This document shows, piece after piece, positions 1 to 12,055 of a stretch of 64,000 bases of DNA. The notes under the pieces are model-generated. The model searched no databases. It saw only the letters and a list, made by a program, of their open reading frames with translations, and was not told the origin of the DNA. The position numbers and the translations under genes are program-made. Within the stretch, counting starts at the first letter, position 1; each line of letters starts with the position of its first letter. Source of the DNA: Siphonodentalium dalli (lineage: Eukaryota; Mollusca; Scaphopoda; Gadilida; Siphonodentaliidae); the NCBI GenBank assembly GCA_032622095.1, contig CP136066.1, positions 114,537,319 through 114,601,318 of the forward strand. Direction: 5' to 3'.

Positions 1-420
1 AAAATTGCCCGAGAACCAAAAGACTTTTTTTTTTGGCCTAAATAATATTATTTAATTTCTCAAATTAGATATTTTTCCCAAATAAATCAATTCCATACTT
101 TCGAGTATTAATTGTATTGAAACAAAACATTTATCTATTCAATTCTATATTTTTCAGGAGCTGAGGAATGATGGAAGGTGGGACCTTCAAAGACATTTTA
201 CATTTTGAATTATGGTCCTTTTCAACAAGACTAAGGCTCAGCTGATATTCTTCATTCTAATGCAGTATGATCAATTTGTATTATGAATCACGTTGTATAT
301 TTGATGTTGATGTTTTTATAATGCAAATGACATGTTTACACCAGTGACTCAAACAAAATGCCCAGTAGAGTGTTTTGAGTAAATTTTGCTATGATGCATG
401 CATGCATATGGTTGTTCCTA

Positions 421-825
421 TTAGGCCCAAAAAAATACCTCCTGTGTTTAGGGTTACATGGTGCAAAATAATTAACCTAGGTAGGTAGGGGATTTTTTTT
501 TCTTCAAATTTGTTTATTCTGCATTCCATTGGGTCACTGACAGTTCAATCTAGAAAGATTCACAATTCAGATTAATTGAAAGGTTCAATACCAAGTATTG
601 TTATCTTGAATTAGTCAGAGCACTAGACTAGTAAAACTTCTAAATATTTTTATAGCCTCATATATGTAGGAGAGGTTTGGAAATGGATATGATACCTTTA
701 GATGCCCTTCCCACTGAGCAAAAAATAATTATCTGTGTCTACAGTCCAATAAAACTTTTGGGTAGGCACCTTTTTCTAGGGTAGGTAGGGAAACCCTAAA
801 CACAGGTATTTTTGTTTTGCCCTAA
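421..825. mobile_element. TIR-bounded non-autonomous element (MITE-like)
   Basis: The two ends are inverted copies of each other. The left begins TTAGGCCCAAAAAAATACC and continues TGTGTTTAGGGTTAC; the right, read in reverse complement, begins TTAGGGCAAAACAAAAATACC with TGTGTTTAGGGTTTC. A second shared block, CCTACCTACC, lies just inside each end. The interior has no coding frame. Size and structure suggest a MITE. The superfamily cannot be decided because the target duplication is unclear (TTA is possible). Confidence 0.5.
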
Positions 826-1870
826 GGATACCAATGTTAAGATTTAAAATTAAGATTTTATTAAAAAAACACAAAGTTATTGGTACAGTAGGAATATGGC
901 CTCACTTGTAATTTTAATGGTCATGGATCGATGGAGACCTAAAGTTACTCTTTTACAAAAATATTTGCCAACACTGAAAGCTGAGTTATGAAGGCCATTA
1001 TATGATAATTTATCTCACACCCACTATCAAAACTGTTTCCTAACAAGTTAGACTTCAGGAAGCCCTTTGTTTGACAAAAATATTTCAATTAGGACCCATT
1101 TAGCAATGTCATGACCGGATAGTATGTGTTTTGTTTTCGACTGATTGAATACAAGCTTTAATATGATCATACGCAAGCGTAATTAACAAACCAAAGCTAA
1201 AACAATCACGTAGGGGTTTCTGCATGTAGCGTTTAAAACAATTCTTGTCAAAATCGCTTTATAGATTCCCACCAAATAAGATTCACATGCAAGACTTATG
1301 TTTGGTGGTGTAATTAAAAATAGTAATATATGTTGTCGATAGTGCATGGAACTGAAACTAACGGTTGTATTACCGCTTCAGATACGCAGGCTGTTCATAT
1401 CGGTCATAACATGTCATCATGTCGATTTCAACGATAGTCGACAAACAACGTCATCGTGTAACTTTCACCATCGACCGAATTTGCATGGAACTGAATGTAT
1501 CTTCTGCTTTGTTCATAAGTATGTGTTTTCATTCTATTCAAGAAAATAGAATATATATGGATTATCAGATGCATGTAGGTATGCAGACTTATGATAACAA
1601 TCAAATCCATTTTATCTTATTTCCTTTCGCACGGTTAGTCTCTACAGAACCATGCAGTATTGATCAACTGCTGTGCATCAGTTGGAAAATAAAGCTTTGA
1701 GATACACGTAGATTGTGTTGAGTTGTCGTGCTTTTGGTTTATTAAAAAAAAATATTAGAACTTCCTAGGGTCCGATGATCTGATCCAGTAGAGTGCCTGA
1801 GTAGACCCGTTAGAAATTCATTATGGACCTACTTTCCCTGATAAATAAAAACAAACAAATGATTTTATAA
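826..1870. other. Non-coding AT-rich stretch
   Basis: No convincing gene is seen here. The short reading frames near 1346-1700 overlap each other on both strands and show no family motif. The sequence is AT-rich with scattered poly-A/T runs. Confidence 0.5.
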
Positions 1871-2060
1871 TCTATTATATATTTTGGAAGATCTGTGTGT
1901 CTGTGTGTGTGTGTTCGCGATGAACTCGAAAACGGCCGACCCGATTTCGATGAAACTTCGTATGTGAGGGTACTATCAGTCGGGAAGTGGCATAGGCATA
2001 TTAATTTTCAGATCCGAGGTCAACTTTTCACGTGCCGAGGTCAAATCTGTTTTTACGCCG
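1871..2060 (+). mobile_element. 5' end of a non-autonomous Helitron (fragment)
   Basis: It begins at an A|TC junction with TCTATTATATATTTTGGAAG, followed by a TGTCTG/GT-rich stretch and 'gttcgcgatgaactcgaaaacggcc'. The same 5' end starts the complete minus-strand Helitron ending at 16179, so both belong to one family. No hairpin plus CTAG terminus follows, so the 3' part is missing or unrecognisable. The end given is where similarity fades by eye. Confidence 0.55.
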
Positions 2061-2899
2061 TTTTGCGCTAATATATTTCAGTTCGGTGCTCACAAATCGA
2101 TTCGATATAGCGCGAATAATAAATTGCCAGTCATATAATTTGCACAGTTAGAATCTGGCGCTTCCTCTTTCCAATGATGTATCACACGCCTGTGTACGTT
2201 TAAAGTTTCTAGCCAAAGAAATAGTAATATAGGACCCTCTGATCGGATTGTTGTTGTTGGAGTCTGTTGAGATGGGGACCCTCTTTTCGGATTGAGTACA
2301 TGTACCTTTAATTTACAAACCTAGAAGCATATCACTTGAAAAAATACTGCTATCTGTTCTGTAATCAAGTGTGTATTTTGAAATACATGCACTACCACAA
2401 AATAGAAGGACATAAGAATTTGATTTTTTCCCTTTTCTATTTTCCTTTTCTTGGTTTTTAAGATGTTAATTGTTTATAATGGGCTTATATACTTATTCAT
2501 GGAAAGAAAACTACTGTTGCAATTAGTTCCAAGTTTGGCATTTTCTTTTCATAAATGCACTGAACTGATTGGCTTGGTTAGATCAGTATAACTAGATTTT
2601 TTTTTCACATCACATATTTCAACTTTTTAAAATTTTCGGGGTAATTGTATGGGCATGGTAGTTTTGTTAAATTTCAATCAAATAAACATTTATATTTTTC
2701 AATGAAAAATCTTATGAGACTCCCATCTGGTATTTACATGTAAGCTTATGTGATGTCAAAGTAATCTATTAGAATATTGTTGAAGGTTCATGTATGCCCA
2801 AAAACTTTCAGTCATTAATGACAAAATCAGTAGCTATATATGACATGTTGCACAATCATAAAAAGCCAGCATATTTTACATAAATACTATATCGTGTGG
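2061..2899. other. Non-coding stretch with a dispersed CAACAACAACAAT repeat piece
   Basis: No gene is recognised. Positions ~2225-2285 hold 'gatcggattgttgttgttggag...gagatggggaccc', which is the reverse complement of a motif also seen near 6140 and 29880 (ggtccccat...caacaacaa). It is probably a fragment of a dispersed repeat. Confidence 0.4.
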
Positions 2900-3460
2900 C
2901 ATACTTGTATGTGTCACAAGGTGCCAATTCATTCAGCCGGCCAATTTTCACCAGAGTTATGGCCTTTTTTGTTGGAATTTGTACTCAATTTTCATTTCCG
3001 GATGATAACTTCTGTAAATCTGAACTGAATGGATTGAAATAATGTAAGTGAGTTTACTAGCCAAAATTACAGGTCAAGTTTGGTTCCACCCATTATGTTT
3101 TTCCAGAGTTATGGTCCTTGTCGGCTTAGAATTTGTCGATAGTTTCGGTTTCCGGATGATAACTTTAGTTGTCTGTCTGTTTTCAAATTTTGTATGTAGA
3201 TTACATGGATTTGGGCTGCCCATATTTGCCGAAGTTTATGGACCTTGTTGACTTTGCCAATTATTTATGGTTCCCTGGTGATAACTTTAGTTTCAGTTAT
3301 CTGATTGTTTTCAAATTTAGAAAATGGATTACTCATATGAAAATATAGGTAAAGTTAGAATTTGGGTTCCGTCGGCCTATTTTAACTGGAGTTTATAGTC
3401 CTTGTTGACTTATAGTTTGACGATTATTTTGGTTTCTGGGTGTCTGTTCATACTAAAACC
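2900..3460 (+). repeat. Degenerate tandem repeats, 'ccggatgataactt' family
   Basis: Phrases such as 'agagttatggccttttttg', 'ccggatgataactt' and 'caaattttgtatgtag' recur near 2998, 3152, 3280 and 3430, at intervals of about 120-155 bp. The same phrases occur at 28990-29335, where the copy interrupts a gypsy pol gene. Short open frames across the array are repeat-derived. Confidence 0.6.
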
Positions 3461-3659
3461 AGCTAAAATATTGGGATAGCAAGATGCTAGTTTTAGTACA
3501 AGAACATCCCATTACCATTTGTTTGACATAGTTTATGCGTTAGTGACCAGCTCACATAAAACCACAATTAAATGTAATCAAATATCACAATTGCAACAAT
3601 AAATGGGTTTATTCCACAGAAGACATATTTGTTCTGAAAACCACATCAGTTGTCAATTG

Positions 3660-4637
3660 AAAGCGGTAATTATACCCCCCACCACAACAAAGTTAGGGGG
3701 GTATACTGGACTCAGCTCATCCGTACGTCCGTCTGTGGACTCAAATTTGTCCGGAGTTTTTCTCAGTCGTTTTTTAAATCAATTTCAGTGAAACTTGGCA
3801 CAGACATTAACCGCCATGTGAACCTGTGCATCTGCTGTTAGACATTTTTGTGGAGTTATCCCCCCCCCCTTTTTATACACCCACTTTCGAAGAAAATGGG
3901 GGCTATACTGGTTTGACTACATCTGTCCGTCATGCTTTCTCCCTCCGTGTGTCCATCTGTCCGACCTCATAACTCGAACAACTATGAACCGATTTCATTA
4001 ATTGTTTGTATGCAATCTCCTTAGGACTGCATGATGCTAATTGCGGTTCGGTCCGACTTTTATATTTAAGTTGCGCCTCATTTTCGACTTATTTTGACTT
4101 AGAAAATTCTGTCCGACTTAATAACTTTAACAAATATGAACCGATTTCAATAATTGTTGGTATACATGCTTCTCATAATACCCTCTCTACATGGTGCGGC
4201 TAGGGATTGACTCAGACTGTTTATCGTAATATTACACTTCATTTTCGACTTATTTTTAACTTGGCACAGATATTTAGTACCATGGGAACCTGTGCACCTG
4301 CGATTATGACTACTGTCCGACATTCTTTGGTGGAGTTATCCCCCCTTTTGAACTTAGAATTTTTTTAGTACCATGGGAACCTGTGCACCTGCGATTACGA
4401 TGTCTGTCCGACTTTTTTGTGGAGTAATTCCCCTTTTTCGACGTGCATAATTTTGTCCAAGCTATTATTCCTATATTTTTTGGTCAATATGTTTAAGATT
4501 AGGGTTAGGGTTGTGCACCTGGAATGGCAACTATTATTTTATTATTTTAACTAAATGTTTACTGACATGTGAAACATCTTAGTATTTTAAAAACACAGGG
4601 GGTATCCTTGGTCCCATTGGGACAGTCACACCTCTAG
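3660..4637 (+). mobile_element. Helitron-like repeat with a canonical 3' end
   Basis: The right end has the form of a Helitron 3' terminus: stem GTCCC (4611-4615), loop ATT, stem GGGAC (4619-4623), ten bases, then CTAG (4634-4637) before a T. The body is the 'gggggtatactgg...catccgtacgtccgtctgtgg' repeat. It includes two ~90-bp direct copies containing GTACCATGGGAACCTGTGCA near 4278 and 4368. The 5' end (TC after A) could not be placed; the start given is where the C-rich hairpin 'acccccc...ggggggt' begins. The helicase/Rep gene is absent. Confidence 0.5.
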
Positions 4638-6130
4638 TTTAATGAGTCATTTACTGCAGCATTCACATATTTTTAAAAGTATGACCTCACAAAGTGACAT
4701 CAGCATATTCCGGAGAAAATATTCTAGCAAACATAATCAAAACCACGTGGTTGTAAATTGAATTAATTCTATCACTTATACCTGGTAATTTGTAAATTTA
4801 AAATTGCTTTTATATCGTGAGACATTCTGTGTAAGAACTGTTTAACTAATAAGTAATATAGGACCATCTACAATAAAAATAAACACTTAATAGTGATGGG
4901 AATATTAACAGGACACAATGTTTGAATAAGGGTGCATTCAATTGTTATGGGCAAAATCAATTGACTGCACATAAGATGGATTTAGCTGAGACAGCTGAGT
5001 GCATTACAGAACACTTCGACTTTCAGCTAAAATGTAAAAAAAAAAGATGTTAGTCCTAATAAACCGGAAATTTCTATATGTAATTTAACATGAAAGTTAG
5101 ATTATTATACACCATTATGACCATAAGACCACCTTCACTGTGGTCACAGGTTAGAAGATGACCATGTTGCTATGGGTAGTTATGCCGATTCTTCACTCAT
5201 TATTAGAATGGTTACATTTCTAAATTGCTTTTAAAATGAATAAAGACTTTAATTAAGTTATACAATTAACACATTCAACATATAAAATGAATTTACTGCT
5301 CATGATGTACAGATATGTGGGTTACTGATTTTCAAGTTGAATGAAATCGAAGGGAACCCTTATCAATGACTAAATTATGTTCAATATATTTTTCTGATAT
5401 ACCGCTTTACAGAAGTATAGAAAATAACAATTAATTTTCAGTGTATGATTTGCTGTTCCAAATCTTGACATTCTTGTTAAATACCATATTTACATAAAAG
5501 TTTAATAATGTACATAATTTGATATTCTGAAATCGACCGCTATGTAACAGAAGTAAGCATAATTTCAGGCTTCAAAATGCAATGATGTTTTGAAAAAGTT
5601 AATACATTTCATTGTACTGCACCTAGGTCTTAACAAATTAAGAAATACTGAGATCAATGACTAAATTACATTGTTCTCTCTTCTTTATCAACTTGAATGA
5701 TGTTGTTGAATATTGAATAATACAATACTTTGATGAAGTAATAAAATCCTTTTTTTTATTATATTGTTTTTAGTTTGTCTTCATTATTCCATCAAAACTA
5801 ATGCATGCAATACCCGTTTTGGATCAGGATATGGTAGTATATACTGCCATGAAATGTATCATGTATATATGGATTGTTGTTAAGAGCAGGGTGGGTGGGG
5901 GTGATGTATATACAGATGTCAATATAGGGACATAGATTATAAATAAGGGCCCTTAGGCTATACATCTGTATGATGAATGATTACGTCATAGTACAATATA
6001 TAGTAGGCAAATTTAATGATCACACGTACTCACTCATCATTGATATTTATCATATAACAATTTGCCATTATGCCATACATGTATATCTGGAGCAGGCATC
6101 TGTTAATTTGCTGCACTAGTATTTTCAAAG
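4638..6130. other. Non-coding AT-rich stretch
   Basis: No gene, RNA or clear repeat is recognised. It is AT-rich throughout, with simple runs such as the poly-A at 5036-5043 and a G-rich patch at 5888-5902. Confidence 0.5.
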
Positions 6131-6375
6131 GTACTCATGCTGATCAGATGGTCCCCATATTACCACGTTACAACAACAATATTTCTTCAAAATACACTTT
6201 AGTTATCAGAATCCATTAATTACAACAAAATAATTCAAACCACTGTCAATTGTGGTATAAACTTTCCAAAAATGTATTGTCAACATGTTCTTTAAAAATT
6301 GGCTTTATTATCAACACAAAGCCACTTAATTTTAGAGTTATCTATCTTCATACACAATTTGGTCGTTTTGAAAAT
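6131..6375 (+). repeat. Dispersed repeat shared with 29865-30100
   Basis: The order 'atggtccccatat', 'acaacaacaa', 'cagttatcagaatc', 'ccactgtcaa', 'tttagagttatc(t/c)atcttcat(a/c)cacaatttggt' is the same here and at 29865-30100. The two copies are colinear over ~230 bp with moderate divergence. There is no coding signal. Confidence 0.55.
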
Positions 6376-6385
6376 TATGGCTATA

Positions 6386-6544
6386 CAGTTATGCTCTAAT
6401 TAATCGACTCCTTAACCACAGCAGAATTATGGGTAACTTTTTCAGGATTTAGTCGGAAATATGGCTTGTTGCAATTCATCAGAAAGCGAAAAGTTACCCA
6501 TAATTTTGTTGTGGTTGAGGAGTCGATTAATTAGAGCATTACTG
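6386..6544. mobile_element. Hairpin MITE, Tc1/mariner (pogo)-type ends, TA target site
   Basis: The left terminus CAGTTATGCTCTAATTAATC and the right terminus (reverse complement CAGTAATGCTCTAATTAATC) form arms of about 58 bp with few mismatches around a ~40-bp loop. The element is flanked by TA on both sides (6384-6385 and 6545-6546). CAGT ends with a TA duplication are typical of the Tc1/mariner superfamily, especially pogo/Tigger. At 159 bp it is non-coding. Confidence 0.75.
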
Positions 6545-6959
6545 TATGCCATGTTGAGGATTTAGTCATGTAAAAACTATATTCCAAGATGACTTCAGTT
6601 ATACTGTTTGGTGGATTCGCAGTACATTGCTCGAAAATGTTAATGACAATGCATATAATCCGAGAGATGATAGTGTAACCCTGATCGCCAGTGATTTAAC
6701 CTCGCCACAATAATTTTCTTCCTTATTTTCCACTTCCTGCTGCCATTTTGGCGGCTTTCTTTGATGGAGAGTTCCAATATTAACCTAAAAAGGCACTATT
6801 ATATCTTTGTTTCTTGAAGCAGCCTGCTTCACAAATCAAAGTGTCAATGGTACTGTAGCTCGATTTGGAAAGGGAATAATTTCATGTGTTACAGTCAATG
6901 GAGCGATTAGGAATGCGGAAAGTTGAAAGGCCTAAGTAATACTAGATTATCACCACGAG

Positions 6960-8390
6960 ATACATAAAGTAAAATCGAAGATGGTTGCTGACGGCTATGT
7001 TGTCCAATGAAATTCAAAAATATGTAAAAGCTTCCATCTAGTAGATCAATATCAAGTTTAATATGAAGTTTGGTGATGATCGGATGCGGGAAGTGCACTG
7101 TATGGTTTAGTCATGCAAAAATCCAAGATGTCTGCCAACAGACATGTTTGATGCCGAAAGACCCCAAAAATGACTCCTACCCATGTACATTTCAATGTTA
7201 ACAGCCAAGACAAATTTCATGATGATCCGACTAAAGGTACGACCTGTAGCCCATTCCAAATGATTTAGTCATGCAAAGAGTAAAATCCAAGATGGCTGCC
7301 AGTGGCCATGTTTTATGGCCGATTGACCCCAAAAAGATTCGTTCCCATCTACATGTCATTGTCAATATCCGTGAAGAATTTCATGATGGTCTGACCAAAT
7401 CTACGACCTGTAGTCCATGCCAAAGGATTAGTGATGCAAAGAGTAAAATCCAAGATGGCTGCCAGCAGCTATGTTTTATGGCCAAATGACCCCAAAATGA
7501 CCCATTCCCATCTATATGTCAATGTTAATATAAACGACAAATTTCATGATGATCAAACAAACAGTACGGTCTGTAGCCCATGATAACAGATTGAATTTTG
7601 AAATCCAATATGGCCGCTGGCAGCCACGTTTTTTGCTGAATTACCCCAATATAACTCGTTTCCCATTTACATGTCGATGTTAACATCCATGACACATTTA
7701 GTGATGATCTGACCGAAGATACGACCTGTAGCCTGTGCCAAAGGATTTAGTCATACAAAGAGTAAAATCCAAGATGGCTACCAGCGGCAATGTTTTATGG
7801 CCGAATGACCCCAAAATGATTCGTTACCATCTACATCTTAATATTAATATCTACGAAAAGTTCATGATAATCAGACAAGCAGTATGGCCTGTAGCCCGTG
7901 CTAATGGATTGAAGTTTGAAATCCAAGATGGTCACTGGCGGTCATGTTTTTTTTTACCAAATGACTCGTTCCCATCTACATGTCAATTTCAAAAGCAATG
8001 ACAAATTTCATAATGATCGGACCAAAGGTACGATCTGTAGCCCGTGCCAAAGGATTTAGTCATGCAAAGAGTAAAATCCAAGATTTTTAGAGGAACGACC
8101 CCAAAATTACTCGTTTCCATCTACATGTCAATTTAAACATCCCATGACAAATTGATGATCAGACGAACAGTACGACTTGTAGCCTGTGCTAATGGATTGA
8201 ATTTTAAATCCAAGATGGCCACTGGCGGCCATGTTTTTCCCCGAATGATCCCAAAATGACTCGTTATAATCTACATGTCAATGTCAACAGCTGTGACAAA
8301 TTTCATAATGATCCGAATAAAGGTATTGCACGTAGGCTGTATTGTTGACACCACGCACACACAGACGACGGATACCAAGCCATGGCAATA
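6960..8390 (+). repeat. Array of ~155-bp repeats with A/B higher-order pattern
   Basis: About nine copies of a unit built on 'aaatccaagatggctgccagcggccatgttttatggccgaatgaccccaaaatgactcgttcccatctacatgtcaatgt'-like sequence lie here; copies start near 6980, 7119, 7289, 7452, 7604, 7771, 7925, 8084 and 8213. Two flavours alternate: A units carry 'tttagtcatgcaaagagtaaa', B units carry 'atggattgaattttgaaa'. The array ends in 'ccatggcaatagctcaaactttacaaagtaaagttgag', a short hairpin also found (diverged) at the end of the 11-kb block. Such arrays are known from pearl-like/Helitron-related repeats of bivalves, but that link is an inference here. Confidence 0.75.
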
Positions 8391-10640
8391 GCTCAAACTT
8401 TACAAAGTAAAGTTGAGATACAAATATATAATTTTCTCACTAATTTGCATCCTTATGAAAAAAACATGTCCATGTTGGACGCCATCTCATCATGTCTGGT
8501 GACTGTTCTGACACGTTTTGTTTCGTACAAACATTGCTTAAAAGTTGAGGGACTAATAAGGAAGAAAATTAGTGGGGTGCAGTTGAATCACGGTGGTACA
8601 GGGATACCCTATCAGCTCCCGGACTAATATTGTTTTAATTTTGGTCCAATTACCATTCGCATAATGCTACTCAGAAATATGCTCAGAATGCTTCTCAAGC
8701 TTCTACATTTTCCAAATTTGTCCCGGGGGACACCCCGGGCACCGGCCTGCGATAAGGGTCTACGACCCCTCTCGCGCATTCCCTAAAACCTAGCGGCGCT
8801 ATATTTTTTTTACCTCGTTACTATTCCCGCCCGAAAAAAATGCATTTTTAAAAACTGATTTATCATTTTCTGTGAAAAGTTTTGTGTGAAAATTAATACC
8901 GTAACAGCCGGTTGTAATGCTACCACCCTCTCGCGCACTCCCTAAATCCTAGCGGCGCCATTTCTTTTTCTTTCTTTCTATTCCGCCCGAAAAAAATGCA
9001 TTTTTAAACCTAGCTGATTTATCATTTTGTGGGAAAACTTTTGTGTGAAAATTAATACTCTAACAGCCGGTTGTAATGCGACCACCTGTAGCATGTGAAT
9101 TTAGTCATACAAAGAGTAAAATCCAAGATGGCTACCAGTGGCCATGTTTTATGGCCGAATGACCACAGAATGACCCGTTCCCACCATCAAGTCAATATTA
9201 ACTTGCACGACAAATTTCATGATGATCAGACGAACACTCCGGCCTAACATTGCTTAAAAGTTGAGGGACTAATAAAGAAGAAAATTAGTGGAGTGAAGTT
9301 GAATCATGGGATGCAGGGTTACCCTATCAGCTCCCGGACTAATATTGTTTTAATTGTGGTCCAATTAACATTCGCATATTATGCTACTCAGAAATATGCT
9401 CAGAATGCTTCTCAAGCTTCTACATTTCCCCCCGGACCCCCGCCTGCGAGAAGGGTCTACGACCCCTCTCGCGCCCTCCCTAAAGCCTAGCGGCGCCATA
9501 TATTCTTTCTTTTTTATATTCCGCCCGAAAAAAAAGCATTTTTAAAACCTGATTTATCATTTTGTGGGAGAAGTTTTGTGGGAAAATTAATATTGTAACA
9601 GCCGGTTGTAATGCTACCACCTGTAGCCTGTGAATTTAGTCATACAAAGAGTAAAATCCAAGATGGCTACCAGCGGCCATGTTTTATGGCCGAATGACCC
9701 CAGGATGACTCGTTCCCACCTACAAGTCAATATTAATTGTGGGGTGAATTTGAATCATGGGGTGCAGGGGTGTCCTATCAGCTCTCGGACTATTATTGTT
9801 TTAATTTTGGTCCAATTAACATTCGCATAATGCTACTCAGAAATATGCTCAGAATGCTTCTCAAGCTTCTACTTTTCCCAAAATTTTCCCGGGGGAGGCC
9901 CCCCGGACCCCCGCATGCGAGAAGGGTCTACGACCCCTCTCGCGCACTCCCTAAAGCCTAGCGGCAGCATTTCTATTTCTTTTTTCTGTACCGCCCGAAA
10001 AAAAATGCATTTTTTATAACCTAATTTACCATTTTGTGGGAGAAGTTTTGTGGGAAAATTAATATTGTAACAGCCGGTTGTAATGCTACCACCTGTAGCC
10101 TGTGAATTTAGTCATACAAAGAGTAAAATCCAAGATGGCTACCAGTGGCCATGTTTTATGGCCGAATGACCCCAGGATGACTCGTTCCCACCTACAAGTC
10201 AATATTAATTCCACGACAAATTTCATGATGATCAGACGAACACTCCGGTCTAACATTGCTTGAAAGTTGAGGGACTAATAAAGAAGAAAATAAGTGGGGT
10301 GAATTTGAATCATGGGGAGCAGGGGTGTCCTATCAGCTCTCGGACTATTATTGTTTTAATTTTGGTCCAATTAACATTCGCATAATGCTACTCAAGCTTC
10401 TACTTTTCCCAAAATTTTCCCGGGGGAGGCCCCCCGGACCCCCACCTGCGAGAAGGGTCTACGACCCCTCTCGCGCACTCCCTAAAGCCTAGCGGCAGCA
10501 TTTCTAAAACTTTTTTCTATGCCGCCCGAAAAAAAATGCATTTTTTATAACCTAATTTACCATTTTGTGGGAGAAGTTTTGTGGGAAAATTAATATTGTA
10601 ACAGCCGGTTGTAATGCTACGACCTGTAGCATGCGAATTT
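8391..10640 (+). repeat. Longer composite repeat units (~470-530 bp)
   Basis: Four blocks share 'attgcttaaaagttgagggac', 'cctatcagctc(c/t)cggacta', 'aacattcgcataatgctactcag', a GC-rich patch 'gagaagggtctacgacccctctcgcgc', 'cctagcggc(g/a)(c/g)ca' and 'taacagccggttgtaatgctac'. They begin near 8530, 9245, 9735 and 10254. Each is followed by one copy of the ~155-bp 'aagatggc' unit of the preceding array, so the short unit has been captured in a larger unit. Open frames here repeat from copy to copy and are not genes. Confidence 0.7.
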
Positions 10641-11370
10641 AGTCATAAAAAAGAGTAAAATCCAAGATGGCCACCAGCGGCCATGTTTTATGGCTGAATG
10701 ACCCCAAAATGACTCGTTCTCATCCACAAGTCAATATTAATTCCACGACAAATTTCATGATAATCAAAGGAACACTCTGGCGTGTCTTCTGCTAATGGAT
10801 TGAACTTTGAAATCCAAGATGGTTGCTGGCCCCCATATTTTTGGTGTGAAATGACCCAAAAATGACCCGTTTACATCTAAATGTCAATGTAATCAGCCAT
10901 GACAATTTTCATAGGGTACGGCATGTAGCCCGTGCACCGTGCTTATGTGTTTACATTTCTTAACACTCAAAAACAAGATGGCCGATAGCGGCCATGCTCT
11001 TTTGCCGATTGACGCAAAAAATACTCGTTCTCTTCTTCATGGCAATGTCAAAATCCATGACAAATTTCATTATAATCACACAAATGGTATATACGGCCTG
11101 CGTGGCCAATTGATTGAATTGTGAAATTCAAGATGGTGGCTGTTGGCCATGTTTTCTTGTCGATTTACCTGGATTTACCCCAAAATGACAAATTTCTCAT
11201 TTACATGTCAATGTCAACAACCATGACGAATTTCATAACGACCAGACCAAAGGTGAGACCTGTAGCGCATATATCATCCATGCTAAAGGGAATTGTTGAC
11301 GGACACACGGAGGACGGACATGAACCCATGGCGATAGCTAAATCTTGAGAAGTCAAGTTGAACTTTAAAA
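10641..11370 (+). repeat. Continuation of the ~155-bp repeat array
   Basis: Further diverged units occur near 10663, 10818, 10977 and 11130. The block ends 'acggacacacggaggacgga...cccatggcgatagctaaatcttgagaagtcaagttga', matching the terminus of the first array block at 8345-8415. Confidence 0.65.
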
Positions 11371-11690
11371 TTGTATATATAGCGACCAGTTGGTTGCCCT
11401 CTCACAGTATATATTTGCCCGACCGACGTCATAGCAATTCAGCAGGACCTCCAGCATCATAACATATTAGCAGGACCACTTGATCAGGGGTAATACCCCC
11501 ACTCAATTTTATATTCGTTAGGTTTTATTATATATGTATAGATAACCGCATAAGCCAACGCTGTTAGGTTACAATTAGTGTTCTATATGTCATAATGGTG
11601 GGCCCGTGATCAGATCATCATTAAGAGATATAAATGGTAATAGTGGGCTCGATAGGCGTATACGGTCCACACTTACGTATCTATAGATGG
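11371..11690. other. Non-coding stretch between repeats
   Basis: No gene or recognisable element is seen. It lies between the end of the 155-bp array and the body of the Helitron that ends at 12055. Confidence 0.4.
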
Positions 11691-11759
11691 TAAAGAATTT
11701 CCGTCATTACGTATTTATATCTGATAATTCTATGCGGATCGGGTGCGTCAGAGGTCATA

Positions 11760-12055
11760 AAGTTAGATTACGTTAACTCTCACCCTGCCGATGCATTTGA
11801 CTGTGTCGCGTTAACTCATCACCGGCCGAGGTATCCGCAAATGACATTGGGCTATATATCTCGGAAACGGGTGTAGCTATCGACTTGAAATTTGGTATGT
11901 GAATGTATCTTGCCCCGGATACGAATTTTATCGGGTCGCCGAGCACGTGCGACACCAGCTTCGCGCATGCGCAGACCAGATCTAGGAAACGGGTGGAGCA
12001 ATCGACTTGAAATTTGGTTTTTGAATAGCCCGGACGAAGTCGGGTCACCTTCTAG
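11760..12055 (+). mobile_element. 3' part of a non-autonomous Helitron
   Basis: It ends with stem CCCG, loop, CGGG ('agcccggacgaagtcgggtc', 12027-12046) and then CTAG at 12052-12055 followed by T, which is the canonical Helitron 3' end. The body carries two diverged copies of 'atct(c/a)ggaaacgggtg(g/t)agc(t/a)atcgacttgaaatttgg', the sequence that fills the complete element at 13838-14357. The 5' end is not recognisable, so this copy is probably 5'-truncated. Confidence 0.65.

Noticed and set aside
470-800. Possible telomere-like repeats (taggtaggtaggg)
   Set aside because: Only two or three imperfect units on each side, in inverted positions; they are part of the TIR element at 421-825.
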